DNA of 64,000 nucleotides. Source: Thalassomonas viridans (lineage in GTDB: Bacteria; Pseudomonadota; Gammaproteobacteria; Enterobacterales; Alteromonadaceae). The DNA is taken from the NCBI RefSeq assembly GCF_000948985.2, contig NZ_CP059734.1:1116001-1180000 (forward strand), given 5' to 3'. The notes under the pieces were generated by a model. That model did not search any database. It was not told where the DNA came from and saw only the letters and a program-made list of their open reading frames with translations. Shown here one piece after another: positions 43,937 through 53,024 of the stretch. The position numbers were made by a program, and so were the translations under genes. How positions within the stretch are numbered: position 1 is the stretch's first letter; each line of letters opens with the position of its first letter.

Positions 43937-45745
43937 ATGCAGCCAGACACCCATGCGACATTGCCGGCTACCGGCATTTCTCCTGCGAAAAAAACCACCA
44001 AAAAACTAACTATCTTGCTCGAACTTGTTCAGTTTGTCCGCCCATACAAAATGCGTGTTTTTGCCGCCCTGGCGGCGCTGATTTTTACTGCCGCCATCAT
44101 GTTATCTGTCGGTCAGGGGGTGAGGATGCTGATAGATCAGGGATTTGCCCAGCAATCCCTGGAGCAGCTTCAAAGTGGGGTTATGTTTATGCTGGCGGTG
44201 ATCGCCCTGATAGCCGGGGGAACTTTTGCCCGCTTTTATCTGATGTCCTGGCTGGGGGAGCGGGTCAGCGCCGACATCCGCTTAGCGGTGTTTAACCATG
44301 TAGTTACCCTGCATCCGAGCTATTTTGAAACCAGCGGCAGCGGCGACATTATGTCGCGCATCACCACAGACACTACCTTGTTGCAGAGCATTGTCGGTTC
44401 TTCCTTTTCCATGGCCCTGCGCAGTTTTCTGATGCTTTTGGGTGGCCTGATGATGTTGTTTGCCACTAACATTAAATTAACCCTGATAGTGTTGATTTCA
44501 GTGCCTTTTATCCTGGTGCCCATCCTGTTTTACGGGCGCAAAGTCAGAACCTTGTCGAGAAAAAGCCAGGATTCCATGGCGGATGTCGGCAGCTATGCCG
44601 GTGAAGCAATAGAGCATATCAAAACGGTGCAAAGCTATACCCGGGAGCCGGAAGAAAAAGCCTCTTTTTATGGCGAAGTTGAAAAATCCTTTAACATCGG
44701 CCGGCGCCGGATCCAGCAAAGGGCGACCTTAATTGCCGGGGTGATAGTGATCGTGTTCGGCGCCATTACCGGCATGTTGTGGGTGGGCGGCAGCGATGTA
44801 ATTTCAGGTAAAATCAGCGGCGGCGATCTCGGCGCTTTTGTGTTTTATGCCATTTTAGTGGCATCGTCCCTGGCGACCATTTCCGAGGTACTGGGGGAGC
44901 TGCAACGTGCGGCGGGGGCGACGGAAAGGCTGGTTGAGATTTTGCAGGTTGAAAGCCATATCTTGCCTCCGGTTGAAAATGCCGTCCCGGCAGCCAGCCT
45001 GCCGGCGGAAATCCAGTTTGATAATGTCACCTTTAATTATCCGTCCCGGCCGGATCTTCCGGCGACAGACAAACTGACGCTTTGCGCTGAACAGGGGAAA
45101 GTGCTGGCCCTGGTGGGACCTTCCGGTGCGGGGAAAAGCACCTTGTTTGAATTGCTGCAGCGTTTTTACGATCCCCAGTCTGGCAGCATCATCCTGGGGG
45201 GCACGGATATCCGCCGCCTGGATCCAAAAGACCTGCGCCAACAAATGGCCCTGGTGCCGCAACAACCGGCGCTTTTTAGTAGTGATGTTTTTCACAATAT
45301 CCGTTATGGCAAACCGAATGCCAGTGACGAAGAAGTGATTGCCGCGGCAAAAAAAGCCCATGCCCATGAATTTATCGTCACCCTGCCGGAAGGTTACAAC
45401 AGCTTTTTGGGAGCAAAAGGCGTCAGGCTGTCCGGCGGTCAGCGCCAGCGCATCGCCATTGCCCGGGCAATATTAAAAGACCCGCATATTCTTTTGCTGG
45501 ACGAAGCCACCAGTGCCCTGGACAGTGAAAGCGAGCACTATGTGCAGCAAGCGCTGGAAGAGCTGATGCGTGGCCGTACTACCTTGATTATCGCCCACAG
45601 GTTGTCCACCATTTTGCATGCCGACCAAATCGCGGTACTGGATCAGGGAAAACTGGTCGAACTGGGGGATCACCAGTCGCTGATGGCAAATTGCGAGCTT
45701 TATCAACGCCTGGTGGCCTTACAGTTTAAGCACCTGCAAGCCTGA
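43937..45745 (+). CDS. ABC exporter, fused permease-ATPase (MsbA-related)
   Basis: 602 residues. An N-terminal six-helix exporter domain (FVRPYKMRVFAALAALIFTA onwards) with coupling-helix sequence, then the ATPase: Walker A GPSGAGKSTLFELL (~394), Q-loop LVPQQPALFS, signature RLSGGQRQRIAIARA (~498), Walker B HILLLDEATSALD (~519) and IIAHRLST. It works as a homodimer exporting lipids or drugs. There is no N-terminal C39 peptidase domain, so it is not a double-glycine peptide exporter. Confidence 0.92.
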   Translation: MQPDTHATLPATGISPAKKTTKKLTILLELVQFVRPYKMRVFAALAALIFTAAIMLSVGQGVRMLIDQGFAQQSLEQLQSGVMFMLAVIALIAGGTFARFYLMSWLGERVSADIRLAVFNHVVTLHPSYFETSGSGDIMSRITTDTTLLQSIVGSSFSMALRSFLMLLGGLMMLFATNIKLTLIVLISVPFILVPILFYGRKVRTLSRKSQDSMADVGSYAGEAIEHIKTVQSYTREPEEKASFYGEVEKSFNIGRRRIQQRATLIAGVIVIVFGAITGMLWVGGSDVISGKISGGDLGAFVFYAILVASSLATISEVLGELQRAAGATERLVEILQVESHILPPVENAVPAASLPAEIQFDNVTFNYPSRPDLPATDKLTLCAEQGKVLALVGPSGAGKSTLFELLQRFYDPQSGSIILGGTDIRRLDPKDLRQQMALVPQQPALFSSDVFHNIRYGKPNASDEEVIAAAKKAHAHEFIVTLPEGYNSFLGAKGVRLSGGQRQRIAIARAILKDPHILLLDEATSALDSESEHYVQQALEELMRGRTTLIIAHRLSTILHADQIAVLDQGKLVELGDHQSLMANCELYQRLVALQFKHLQA

Positions 45746-45765
45746 TTACCTCAAGGGGATAAAAA

Positions 45766-45795
45766 AGCCGGTCAGGAAAAAGTTGCTGACCGGCT
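45766..45795. terminator. Hairpin after the ABC exporter
   Basis: AGCCGGTCAG (45766-45775) pairs with CTGACCGGCT (45786-45795), 20 bp after the stop codon. No long T-run follows, so it is a weak or Rho-assisted terminator. Confidence 0.5.
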
Positions 45796-45945
45796 CTGTG
45801 CTGATAACGTCTTGCCCTGCCCCGTTAATCTCCCGCTAATCCCCTGTGCCGATGCCATTTTCCAGTTTGGCTATCGTAAAAAATCTTCACTATAATTTCT
45901 TACCATTCAAGGCTGTTTATACCTGTTCAAATTAGGGAGAACACC

Positions 45946-46563
45946 ATGTCATATCGTTTGCAAGGCAGTCTGCTCGAAGTTTGTACCTGTAAAGTTCTTT
46001 GCCCGTGCTGGGTGGGAGAAGATCCCGATTTTGTCGATTGTAAGTCCGCCATGGCCTGGAACTTTCAAGAGGGCCAGATCGACGGCGTCGATGTCAAAGG
46101 TCTCACCATAGGCTTAGCCGTTTTTATCCCGGGCAATGTGCTTGACGGCAACTGGCGGGTAACTATGTTTATTGATGAAAAGGCAACGGACGAGCAAGCC
46201 GAAGCTATCCAGGCGGTTTATTCCGGCGCCAAAGGCGGACCGGTCAAGGAGCTGGTGCAGCTGGTGGGTGAAGTGACCTCGGTGGAGCGGGCGCCTATTC
46301 TGTTCAAGGTTAACGAAGGTAAAGGCACCTTAAGGATAGCCGATGTCGCCTATGCCGAGCTTGAACCCTACCGCAGTGCGACGGGGGAAGTTACCACCTT
46401 GTCCAACAGCATTTTCTCTACCGTGCCCGGGGCTCCCGCTTATGTCGGCAAGGCAAGCAAGTTTACTTTGAAAAGCGAACCGCTCAATGTGGATCTGGAT
46501 ATCGAAGGCTTTAACTCCATTCAGAGCGACTTTTTATTCGAGCACACATGCGATGACGCTTAA
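45946..46563 (+). CDS. DUF1326 protein
   Basis: 205 residues. The N-terminus LEVCTCKVLCPCWVGEDPDF has the conserved Cys cluster of DUF1326, followed by CKSAMAWNF and GLAVFIPGN. AGGGAGA precedes the ATG. DUF1326 proteins are usually encoded beside DUF2182 membrane proteins, as here; a role in metal or copper handling is suspected from the Cys pattern but unproven. Confidence 0.85.
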   Translation: MSYRLQGSLLEVCTCKVLCPCWVGEDPDFVDCKSAMAWNFQEGQIDGVDVKGLTIGLAVFIPGNVLDGNWRVTMFIDEKATDEQAEAIQAVYSGAKGGPVKELVQLVGEVTSVERAPILFKVNEGKGTLRIADVAYAELEPYRSATGEVTTLSNSIFSTVPGAPAYVGKASKFTLKSEPLNVDLDIEGFNSIQSDFLFEHTCDDA

Positions 46564-46653
46564 GCTCATCCCTTTGCCGGGGGCGGCATTATCAACGAAG
46601 TAAATGTACGCCCGTCCCAAGGACTGCTGACGCTTGTACTCGGCAGCATAGTC

Positions 46654-47367
46654 GTGCTGGCCTGGGTAATCTTGTGGTACCTGGAGCAGTCCCCTTACGC
46701 TTCGCTGTTTCACCAGCACGGCAGCAGCAGCGGACATGCGCACCATCACCGGTTACCGGCCTGGCTTTCGTCTATGACTTTCCTGGCAGGCTGGCTGTTA
46801 ATGACAATCGCCATGATGCTGCCGACAACAGTGCCGCTGGTAAACCTTTTTCGCCGTATGCTGGCTTCCCGTCAGCAAAAAGCTTATTTACTGTTATTGC
46901 TGCTGACGGGTTACCTGCTTGCCTGGCTTAGTTTTGGCCTGGTGGCACTGGCGCTTACCCGGGGTATGGAACAACTGGCTGCCGGCAGGCAAATGCTGCA
47001 AACCTGGATTTTCAGTGCCGGGCTCTTTTTCCTGGCCGGGGCGTTTCAGTTTTCAAAAATAAAATATGCCTGCCTGGACATGTGCCGCACGCCCCTGGGC
47101 TTTCTGATGAGTCACTGGCACGGCAGAAATGACCGGCGTGAAGCCTTTAATATCGGCTGGCGTCATGGCCTGTTTTGTATCGGCTGCTGTTGGGCGCTGA
47201 TGTTGCTGATGTTTGCCGTCTCCTCGGCCAATCTCAGCTGGATGTTAGTACTGGCGTTTATTATGGCAATAGAAAAAAATGCCTCCTGGGGACGGAAACT
47301 GGGGCGGCCGTTGGGGGTTGCGCTTATCATTGCCGCTGTCGGTATCTGTTTATATCATTTGTCTTAG
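46654..47367 (+). CDS. DUF2182 membrane protein, start uncertain
   Basis: 237 residues from a GTG, but this GTG lies within the first hydrophobic helix. The same frame is open back to the preceding stop and reads NEVNVRPSQGLLTLVLGSIV, which would complete that helix; the only initiators there are ATT at 46588 (after a GGGGGCGGC tract) or CTG at 46627. DUF2182 features include GWLLMTIAMMLPTTVPLV and GIGCCWALMLLMFAV. His-rich HQHGSSSGHAHHH could bind metal. Pairs with DUF1326. Confidence 0.82.
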   Translation: MLAWVILWYLEQSPYASLFHQHGSSSGHAHHHRLPAWLSSMTFLAGWLLMTIAMMLPTTVPLVNLFRRMLASRQQKAYLLLLLLTGYLLAWLSFGLVALALTRGMEQLAAGRQMLQTWIFSAGLFFLAGAFQFSKIKYACLDMCRTPLGFLMSHWHGRNDRREAFNIGWRHGLFCIGCCWALMLLMFAVSSANLSWMLVLAFIMAIEKNASWGRKLGRPLGVALIIAAVGICLYHLS

Positions 47368-47436
47368 GCAGGCTTTTAAATTTCCTTAATAATAAATAAT
47401 TAAGCGAAGGCCGTTATCTTGCTATTCTGTGCACGG

Positions 47437-48339
47437 ATGAAAGCAGACTACCCTATGATGAAACAAAAAACTGTTAAGACACTTGCCTGCACCGCTTTTG
47501 CGTTGCTTGCCTTTGCCGGCAATTCCGTTTTGTGCCGCCTGGCGCTGGCAGACGGCGCCATAGATGCCGCCAGCTTTACCGCTATCCGTTTGTTCTCCGG
47601 CATTATTATGCTGGGGGTTATATTGCTGGCAACCACAGACTGGCGCGCGCCGGCTGCCAAAGGCAGTTGGCCGGCTTCCTTTATGTTATTCCTTTATGCG
47701 GTTACTTTTTCATATGCCTATATTTCCCTGGATACTGGCACCGGTGCCCTGATTCTGTTCGGCTCGGTGCAACTGACCATGATTCTGGCCAGCCTGTTAT
47801 CGGGAAAAAGCCTCCACGGCACAGAGTGGCTGGGAACCCTGATGGCATTTTCGGGGTTTGTTTATTTGGTGCAACCCGGGGTGACTGCCCCTTCTGTGAC
47901 CGGTTTTGTGCTTATGGCCGTTGCTGGTATAGCCTGGGGGATTTATACCCTTAAGGGCCGGGGAACCAGGCATCCCCTTTGTGATACCAGTTATAACTTT
48001 TTACGTACTTTGCCTTTTGTGTTGCTGCTGATGATCCCGGCTATTGCCGACGGTTACTTGTCCCGCACCGGGGTTTTACTGGCGGTTTTATCCGGCGCCA
48101 TAACCTCGGGTATAGGTTATGCCATCTGGTATATCGCGCTCAGGGGGCTTAGTGTGATACAGGCTGCCGTGGTGCAACTGCTGGTGCCTGTGCTTGCCGC
48201 TTTAGGCGGGGTGATCTTTGCCCGTGAACAAATTTCACTGCAGCTGGTGCTGTCGTCACTTTTAGTGCTTGGCGGTATCTTGCTTGTGGTCATGGGCCGT
48301 CATTATGCCAATGGGCTTGGCCCCAAGAAAACTTCGTGA
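47437..48339 (+). CDS. EamA/DMT-family transporter
   Basis: About 300 residues and ten hydrophobic helices in two EamA repeats (ALLAFAGNSVLCRLALADGA ... and AGIAWGIYTLKGRGTRHPLC ...). A drug/metabolite exporter of the inner membrane; substrate unknown. Start could be TTG 47419, ATG 47437 or the tandem ATGs at 47455/47458, none with a strong ribosome-binding site. Monocistronic. Confidence 0.87.
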   Translation: MKADYPMMKQKTVKTLACTAFALLAFAGNSVLCRLALADGAIDAASFTAIRLFSGIIMLGVILLATTDWRAPAAKGSWPASFMLFLYAVTFSYAYISLDTGTGALILFGSVQLTMILASLLSGKSLHGTEWLGTLMAFSGFVYLVQPGVTAPSVTGFVLMAVAGIAWGIYTLKGRGTRHPLCDTSYNFLRTLPFVLLLMIPAIADGYLSRTGVLLAVLSGAITSGIGYAIWYIALRGLSVIQAAVVQLLVPVLAALGGVIFAREQISLQLVLSSLLVLGGILLVVMGRHYANGLGPKKTS

Positions 48340-48529
48340 CTAAATTTTAATCTAATAAAAGTATTTAGAATTAATCGCTTAAAAAGTGTTGCTGTTTTTT
48401 TCTCCTGGTATTGCAACTTATTTAACCCGGCTGTTCCTTAGATCATGCAGGATGTTTTGCTTGGGTAACAATCAACGGTTGTTCCCCGACAAGTATTCAC
48501 CGGATGTTGAACTTGAAAAGGAACAGGAT

Positions 48530-49024
48530 ATGAAATCATTGGAAGTGTTGGCCCAATTTTATCACGAACTGGGGGTTGGCGAGCTGGCGTTGGATCAGCA
48601 CGGCAGAAGCAGTATCAAAATCGAATCCGATATGATACTGACGTTTGAACTGGATATAGTTAGGGATCAAATTGAACTTATCGCTATAGTGCTTAAGGGC
48701 CCGTTTGCCGATAAAGAAGCCCTGTTTTCCCGCCTGCTAAGCGAAAATTTCCGCTCTAACCTGGCCGGCGCCCGGCTGGCGCTGGATAGCGCACAAGGGC
48801 AGGTTTTGTTATGCCAGACCTTAGTTACCGAGCATATCAGTCACGCGCATTTTGAGTTGGCGGTGGCCCGGTTTGTCAGTCTTTATGAAGGTTTGGCTGA
48901 TATTTTCTCTGTTCCCGAAGATGTACGTCAGTCAAGCCTGGCTGTTGATAACGCATCTAACGCTGCTAACGAATCAGGGCGTGATGATTTTGCCGGTATG
49001 CCATTTGGCATGATTCAAGCCTAG
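48530..49024 (+). CDS. CesT-family type III secretion chaperone
   Basis: 164 residues from ATG 48530 (AAGGAA before it). Helix (LEVLAQFYHELGVGELALDQ), strands (SIKIESDMILTFELDIVRDQ IELIAIV), then ENFRSNLAGARLALDSAQGQ VLLCQTL and a helix (HAHFELAVARFVSLYEGLAD). This is the same pattern as 23274-23735. It is followed after 10 bp by a large effector-like gene, so it is probably its dedicated chaperone. Confidence 0.76.
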   Translation: MKSLEVLAQFYHELGVGELALDQHGRSSIKIESDMILTFELDIVRDQIELIAIVLKGPFADKEALFSRLLSENFRSNLAGARLALDSAQGQVLLCQTLVTEHISHAHFELAVARFVSLYEGLADIFSVPEDVRQSSLAVDNASNAANESGRDDFAGMPFGMIQA

Positions 49025-49034
49025 GGAGCCTGCA

Positions 49035-51653
49035 ATGGATACTGTTAATTTAGCTTCTTCGGCACAGCATAGTGTCATAGATTCCCAGCATCTTGATGTC
49101 AAAGGCTCTTTTGATGGTAAGGCGGTTTCCCTCGCCCCTACCCCGGATATCGGCGGGCGCGAGCAGGTGACCGAGTCCGGTGCCCGGACCATGCGGGATC
49201 GTTTTATCGAATTAGTCAACTCACCCAATATCGGTGATGATATTCCCATGGAGATAGTTGAATCTTTCATGAGTGATACTTCTTCCAACGTGGGGATAAC
49301 CAAGGCAAGGGCAATTGCCGCAGAAGTGATCAAGGCAAACGGAACAATAGATGCGGCGAAATTGGATACGGCAATTTCCCAATTGGAAAGCGATGTCGTT
49401 AATCCCAAACAGTCGCAGCGCATGGCGGCTATGCTGACCCAGTTCAAAAGCACCGAAACATTGCAAACCGGCTTAACGGATATCTGCAAAGACACTGCCC
49501 CCAATGACGGCGCCAAGCAGGTTATCCGGGAAACCTTGGGGCTGGGCACAAACGTCGATGTCGATAAAGCGGACGCCAGGCGGGCCGCATTAACGGCCTT
49601 TATGTGTGACTTGCGCCAGGGCAGTGTCGGCAGTTGTTTTGGCACCTCTACCGCACTTATCGTTAAACACCAGAACCAGACGCAGCTTATGACGGACATG
49701 AAGTCTTTACTGGAAAATGCCTCGCTGACGCGTGGCGGCGTGGAAACCCCCATCAATATGTCGGTGAGCAGCAAGTCGCTGGAGACAAAAGTTACCATAG
49801 ATGCCAATGGTCAGGTCACTAAAATGGACGGTAAAGACCTGGACGAAGCCGTCAGCTTAATGGACAACCCCAGTTTTAAAAACGCCATGAAAGCCTCGGG
49901 CATAGCCTCTGAGGAGCAACTGCAAAAGGTTAAGGACGCCATTACCGCCCTCAATACCGAAGCGGCGGAAACCATAGAAATCAGTGCGGAAAAAATCCTT
50001 CAACAGGTGCTGCGCACAAAATACGATATCAGCGCTGAGCAGCTGGCGCAGGTAAAATCTGATTTGGCCCAGAACAATGATATAGAAGAGAGTTTACTGG
50101 AAAAGGCCCAGAACTACGCCAAAGCCTGGACCTCGGGCCACAGCCTGGCCTCCGCCGAAACCGACAACCGCTTGCAGCGCGCCTGGGAGTACACGATCTC
50201 CTCTATGGGGGAGCACGGTACGGCGGAAGAATTAGCCAATAACAATTTTTATAAAATGATGTTCGGCAGTGTCGATACTACGGATAAACTCAGCCTGAAC
50301 GCTAAGGCCGCGGCGCTGAAAGACAACTATGACATCGAATTAAGCGATACCTTTACCGAACAGGGGATCAGCGAAGCCCTGGTGAGCCAGATCCAGGCCA
50401 AGGTTAAGCAGCATGTCCATGTGCTTTACAATGCCGACTACCAGGCCGGCGATGCCCTTGCCGATGACGGCAATTCGGATCGCGGCGGTTTCCAGATGCA
50501 CTTCTCTCCCTCCGGCGACGGCATCAGCGATTTAACCCCGGTAACCAATAAACAGCAATATAAAGAGATGATGCAGTCGATTATCGACACCGCCGTTAAC
50601 GAGTTGAAGGAAAATGCCACTTATTCGGAGGATGTTAACGCCAAGTCTTATATTAGCCAGTTGGGGGCGGATCTCAAATCCTATGCCGGACATGACGATT
50701 TTACCACCTTCAGCCAGGCGAAACTAAAATCCACGGCGCCAGAGTCCAAACAGGACAATTATGAGCCCTGGGGTATCAAGTCCGGCGCCAATACCCGGAT
50801 TACCATGCAGCGTTACTTTGAGCTGGAGGCTGAGCCGACCAAAGCCACGCTTGGCGATACGGATCAGGGGGCGACCCTGGATTCCCTGACCTTTATCGTC
50901 AACACCTTAAGATCTATGAATGATGAAAGCGCGCTGGAAAACAAGGTAGCCGCCAATGAAAACTTCTCGGTACCGATCCAGACCGGCCATCATGCTTTTT
51001 TACTTAAACTCACCCCTGAGCTGATGTCGGCGGTCGGCTCGGATGATGATATTGCCGACTGGATGGCGGATACCTTCGGTGACGGTTATGACTTCGGGGC
51101 TGATGACTTTGACAACTATGGTACAGGCACGAAAGAGGAGATGCTGACGCATACTCGGACCATACTTGCCAAGCTGCCTGATCTTACCGATGATTTTAAA
51201 AGGACGGTGAGCGAAGAGGCTTTACGCAGGGTAGGCCTTGAAGACGCAGATGAGGATTCACTTAATTTCCATGATGTCGTTATTGATAATATCATGGCCG
51301 TGATGAATGAATACTTTCATGATTATTCATCCACTCATAGTGAAAGCGGCCAGCTAACTGTGAGTCAGTTAAGCAATTCAGATCACCTGGCCAGCGATTT
51401 GCTCGATGACGCTATCTGGCAGTCGCGTGATGACTTGGGGGATATGATCCCGGACGAAAATACGGTTATAGTGGCAGACACCAACTGGGGCAACGGCGAC
51501 AACCATAAACAGTTCGGTTATAGCGTAAGTCCGCATACCGGCGCCGTGAAATTTGTACAAGTGGACGAACAAGGACAGATCAGCACCAAAGAAGCAGACA
51601 AGTGGTTTTCCGAGTCCACTTCTATTCTTACAGACATCAGCCAGTATAGCTAG
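49035..51653 (+). CDS. Large putative type III effector with papain-like Cys protease motif
   Basis: 872 residues with a polar, disordered N-terminus (MDTVNLASSAQHSVIDSQHL) as in type III substrates. At about residue 196-202, RQGSVGSCFGTST matches the papain-family motif QGxxGSC(W/F), giving oxyanion Gln and nucleophile Cys (~201). Candidate His lie in QTGHHAFLL (~650) and ADTNWGNGDNHKQFGY (~815-830), the latter with an NWG as in papain. The spacing is much longer than in papain, so a large insertion is implied. GGGAG precedes the ATG. Second gene of the chaperone operon; a host-directed role is inferred. Confidence 0.68.
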   Translation: MDTVNLASSAQHSVIDSQHLDVKGSFDGKAVSLAPTPDIGGREQVTESGARTMRDRFIELVNSPNIGDDIPMEIVESFMSDTSSNVGITKARAIAAEVIKANGTIDAAKLDTAISQLESDVVNPKQSQRMAAMLTQFKSTETLQTGLTDICKDTAPNDGAKQVIRETLGLGTNVDVDKADARRAALTAFMCDLRQGSVGSCFGTSTALIVKHQNQTQLMTDMKSLLENASLTRGGVETPINMSVSSKSLETKVTIDANGQVTKMDGKDLDEAVSLMDNPSFKNAMKASGIASEEQLQKVKDAITALNTEAAETIEISAEKILQQVLRTKYDISAEQLAQVKSDLAQNNDIEESLLEKAQNYAKAWTSGHSLASAETDNRLQRAWEYTISSMGEHGTAEELANNNFYKMMFGSVDTTDKLSLNAKAAALKDNYDIELSDTFTEQGISEALVSQIQAKVKQHVHVLYNADYQAGDALADDGNSDRGGFQMHFSPSGDGISDLTPVTNKQQYKEMMQSIIDTAVNELKENATYSEDVNAKSYISQLGADLKSYAGHDDFTTFSQAKLKSTAPESKQDNYEPWGIKSGANTRITMQRYFELEAEPTKATLGDTDQGATLDSLTFIVNTLRSMNDESALENKVAANENFSVPIQTGHHAFLLKLTPELMSAVGSDDDIADWMADTFGDGYDFGADDFDNYGTGTKEEMLTHTRTILAKLPDLTDDFKRTVSEEALRRVGLEDADEDSLNFHDVVIDNIMAVMNEYFHDYSSTHSESGQLTVSQLSNSDHLASDLLDDAIWQSRDDLGDMIPDENTVIVADTNWGNGDNHKQFGYSVSPHTGAVKFVQVDEQGQISTKEADKWFSESTSILTDISQYS

Positions 51654-51661
51654 GAGGCATA

Positions 51662-52183
51662 ATGCAACAACTACAAACTCAATGGCAAGTTGCCGATACG
51701 TTTTTTACCGGTGAGAGTGAATCAGGTACAAAAGGAAAATCGTTATTTGCTGTCCGGGCGAACGGCAAGGCTTATACGGATATCGGTCAATTGCTGCAAG
51801 ACTACCCTTGCCTGAGGCAAGCCGACGTTGCCGGGGTCTGTGCCCAGATCATGCTGTTTTTACATAAGGGAGAGCAAGACAGGGTGATTATGGATGCCGG
51901 GCGCTTTAAGCAGGGCTATCAGTCCCGTTTATTGCAGGAGCGGCTGGATCCCGGTCTTGCGCCTTTGTATCGCCAGCACCCGGAATTTGATGTCAGCCGT
52001 ATCCGGCCGCCGCAATGGCAACACAACCTGCTCAGCTTCTTTTTTGTCGACCATACCAGTCGCTTGCCTTATAGCATGTCTTACCAATATCAGGCGGACG
52101 TTATACAGGGACATGAGTCAATAAACCAGGGCCAGGTTGAAGGTGCCCGGGCTTTTGAATGTCACCTGCTGGCAAGCCTGTAG
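51662..52183 (+). CDS. Third gene of the chaperone-effector operon, unknown
   Basis: 173 residues, with AGGAGG seven bases before the ATG and only 8 bp after the effector stop, so it is co-translated. Hydrophilic, no signal peptide (MQQLQTQWQVADTFFTGESE onwards; later RIRPPQWQHNLLSFFFVDHT). It may be a second chaperone, an accessory or an immunity-like protein. No family recognised. Confidence 0.65.
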   Translation: MQQLQTQWQVADTFFTGESESGTKGKSLFAVRANGKAYTDIGQLLQDYPCLRQADVAGVCAQIMLFLHKGEQDRVIMDAGRFKQGYQSRLLQERLDPGLAPLYRQHPEFDVSRIRPPQWQHNLLSFFFVDHTSRLPYSMSYQYQADVIQGHESINQGQVEGARAFECHLLASL

Positions 52184-52326
52184 CAGACATGAACCGAGCT
52201 GTCTCTTAGTGCCCGGCTGCGGTTGCCTTGTATCTGGAAAACAGTACAACTACAATTTGGATTGATACGTCGGTTAAAGTGACGTTTGAAAATATAACCA
52301 CATGATTGTATAAGAGAACTTCTCTG

Positions 52327-52533
52327 ATGATTGAACTTAAGATACAAGCGGTTGGTGCCGGGCTGGGGGTGGAGCTGCCACAGGAAGTGCTTGATCAGCT
52401 ACAGGCGAGCGAAGGAGAAACCATCTTCCTGGAATATATGTGTGACGGCAGCTATCAGCTGGTGAAACACGATGAAGAACTGGCTGAGCGCATCAGCCTG
52501 ATCGATGGCCAGATGCATGAGGAAGACGCCTGA
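52327..52533 (+). CDS. AbrB/MazE-like small protein
   Basis: 68 residues. MIELKIQAVGAGLGVELPQE, then VLDQLQASEGETIFLEYMCD and a Glu/Asp-rich tail, is the swapped-hairpin AbrB/MazE-type DNA-binding pattern. Start at ATG 52327. Such proteins are often antitoxins, but the following gene is a DUF1643 protein, not a known toxin, so it may be a solitary regulator. Confidence 0.72.
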   Translation: MIELKIQAVGAGLGVELPQEVLDQLQASEGETIFLEYMCDGSYQLVKHDEELAERISLIDGQMHEEDA

Positions 52534-52543
52534 AAGCCCGGTG

Positions 52544-53017
52544 ATGGCAAGAAGTGCGGTATTTTCCCCATGCCGCAGATATCGTTATCAATTAGGGCGT
52601 GAATGGTCTGGTGGCGGCAAAACGTGCGTCTTTATTGGTTTGAATCCGTCAAAAGCAGACGAAACCAGGGATGATCCGACGATTCGCCGGTGTATCCGCT
52701 ATGCCCGGGAGTGGGGTTATGACCGTTTGGTTATGGTTAATCTGTTCGCCTATCGCAGCACTAAGCCGGCTTGGTTGGCACGGGCGGATAATCCGGTAGG
52801 AGAGGAAAATAACAAGTATCTGCTGAAAGTGTGCCGAAGTGCCGATTTGCTTATCGCAGCCTGGGGCAATCACGGAGCTCTGCACAGGCGCGATCAAGCC
52901 GTAAAACAACTATTGTCCGAATTCGTTATCAAGTGTCTGAAACTCACCAAGCTGGGCCATCCGGCCCACCCGCTGTTCTTGCCGAAAAGCGTCAAGCCGG
53001 TTGCTTTTCAATATTAG
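52544..53017 (+). CDS. DUF1643 protein
   Basis: 157 residues from ATG 52544, 10 bp after the AbrB-like gene. VFIGLNPSKADETRDDPTIR, then CIRYAREWGYDRLVMVNLFA and LLIAAWGNHG are the DUF1643 signature, a fold resembling uracil-DNA glycosylase. Function unknown; often found near phage or defence genes. The paired layout with an AbrB-like protein might be a toxin-antitoxin-like unit, which is untested. Confidence 0.82.
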   Translation: MARSAVFSPCRRYRYQLGREWSGGGKTCVFIGLNPSKADETRDDPTIRRCIRYAREWGYDRLVMVNLFAYRSTKPAWLARADNPVGEENNKYLLKVCRSADLLIAAWGNHGALHRRDQAVKQLLSEFVIKCLKLTKLGHPAHPLFLPKSVKPVAFQY

Positions 53018-53024
53018 TAACTGC

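Noticed and set aside
43937..45745. ABC exporter as the transporter for the double-glycine peptide
   Set aside because: It lacks the N-terminal C39 peptidase domain and is 21 kb away in a core region.
52327..53017. AbrB-like plus DUF1643 as a known toxin-antitoxin system
   Set aside because: DUF1643 is not an established toxin and the gap with no overlap is not diagnostic; kept as separate genes.
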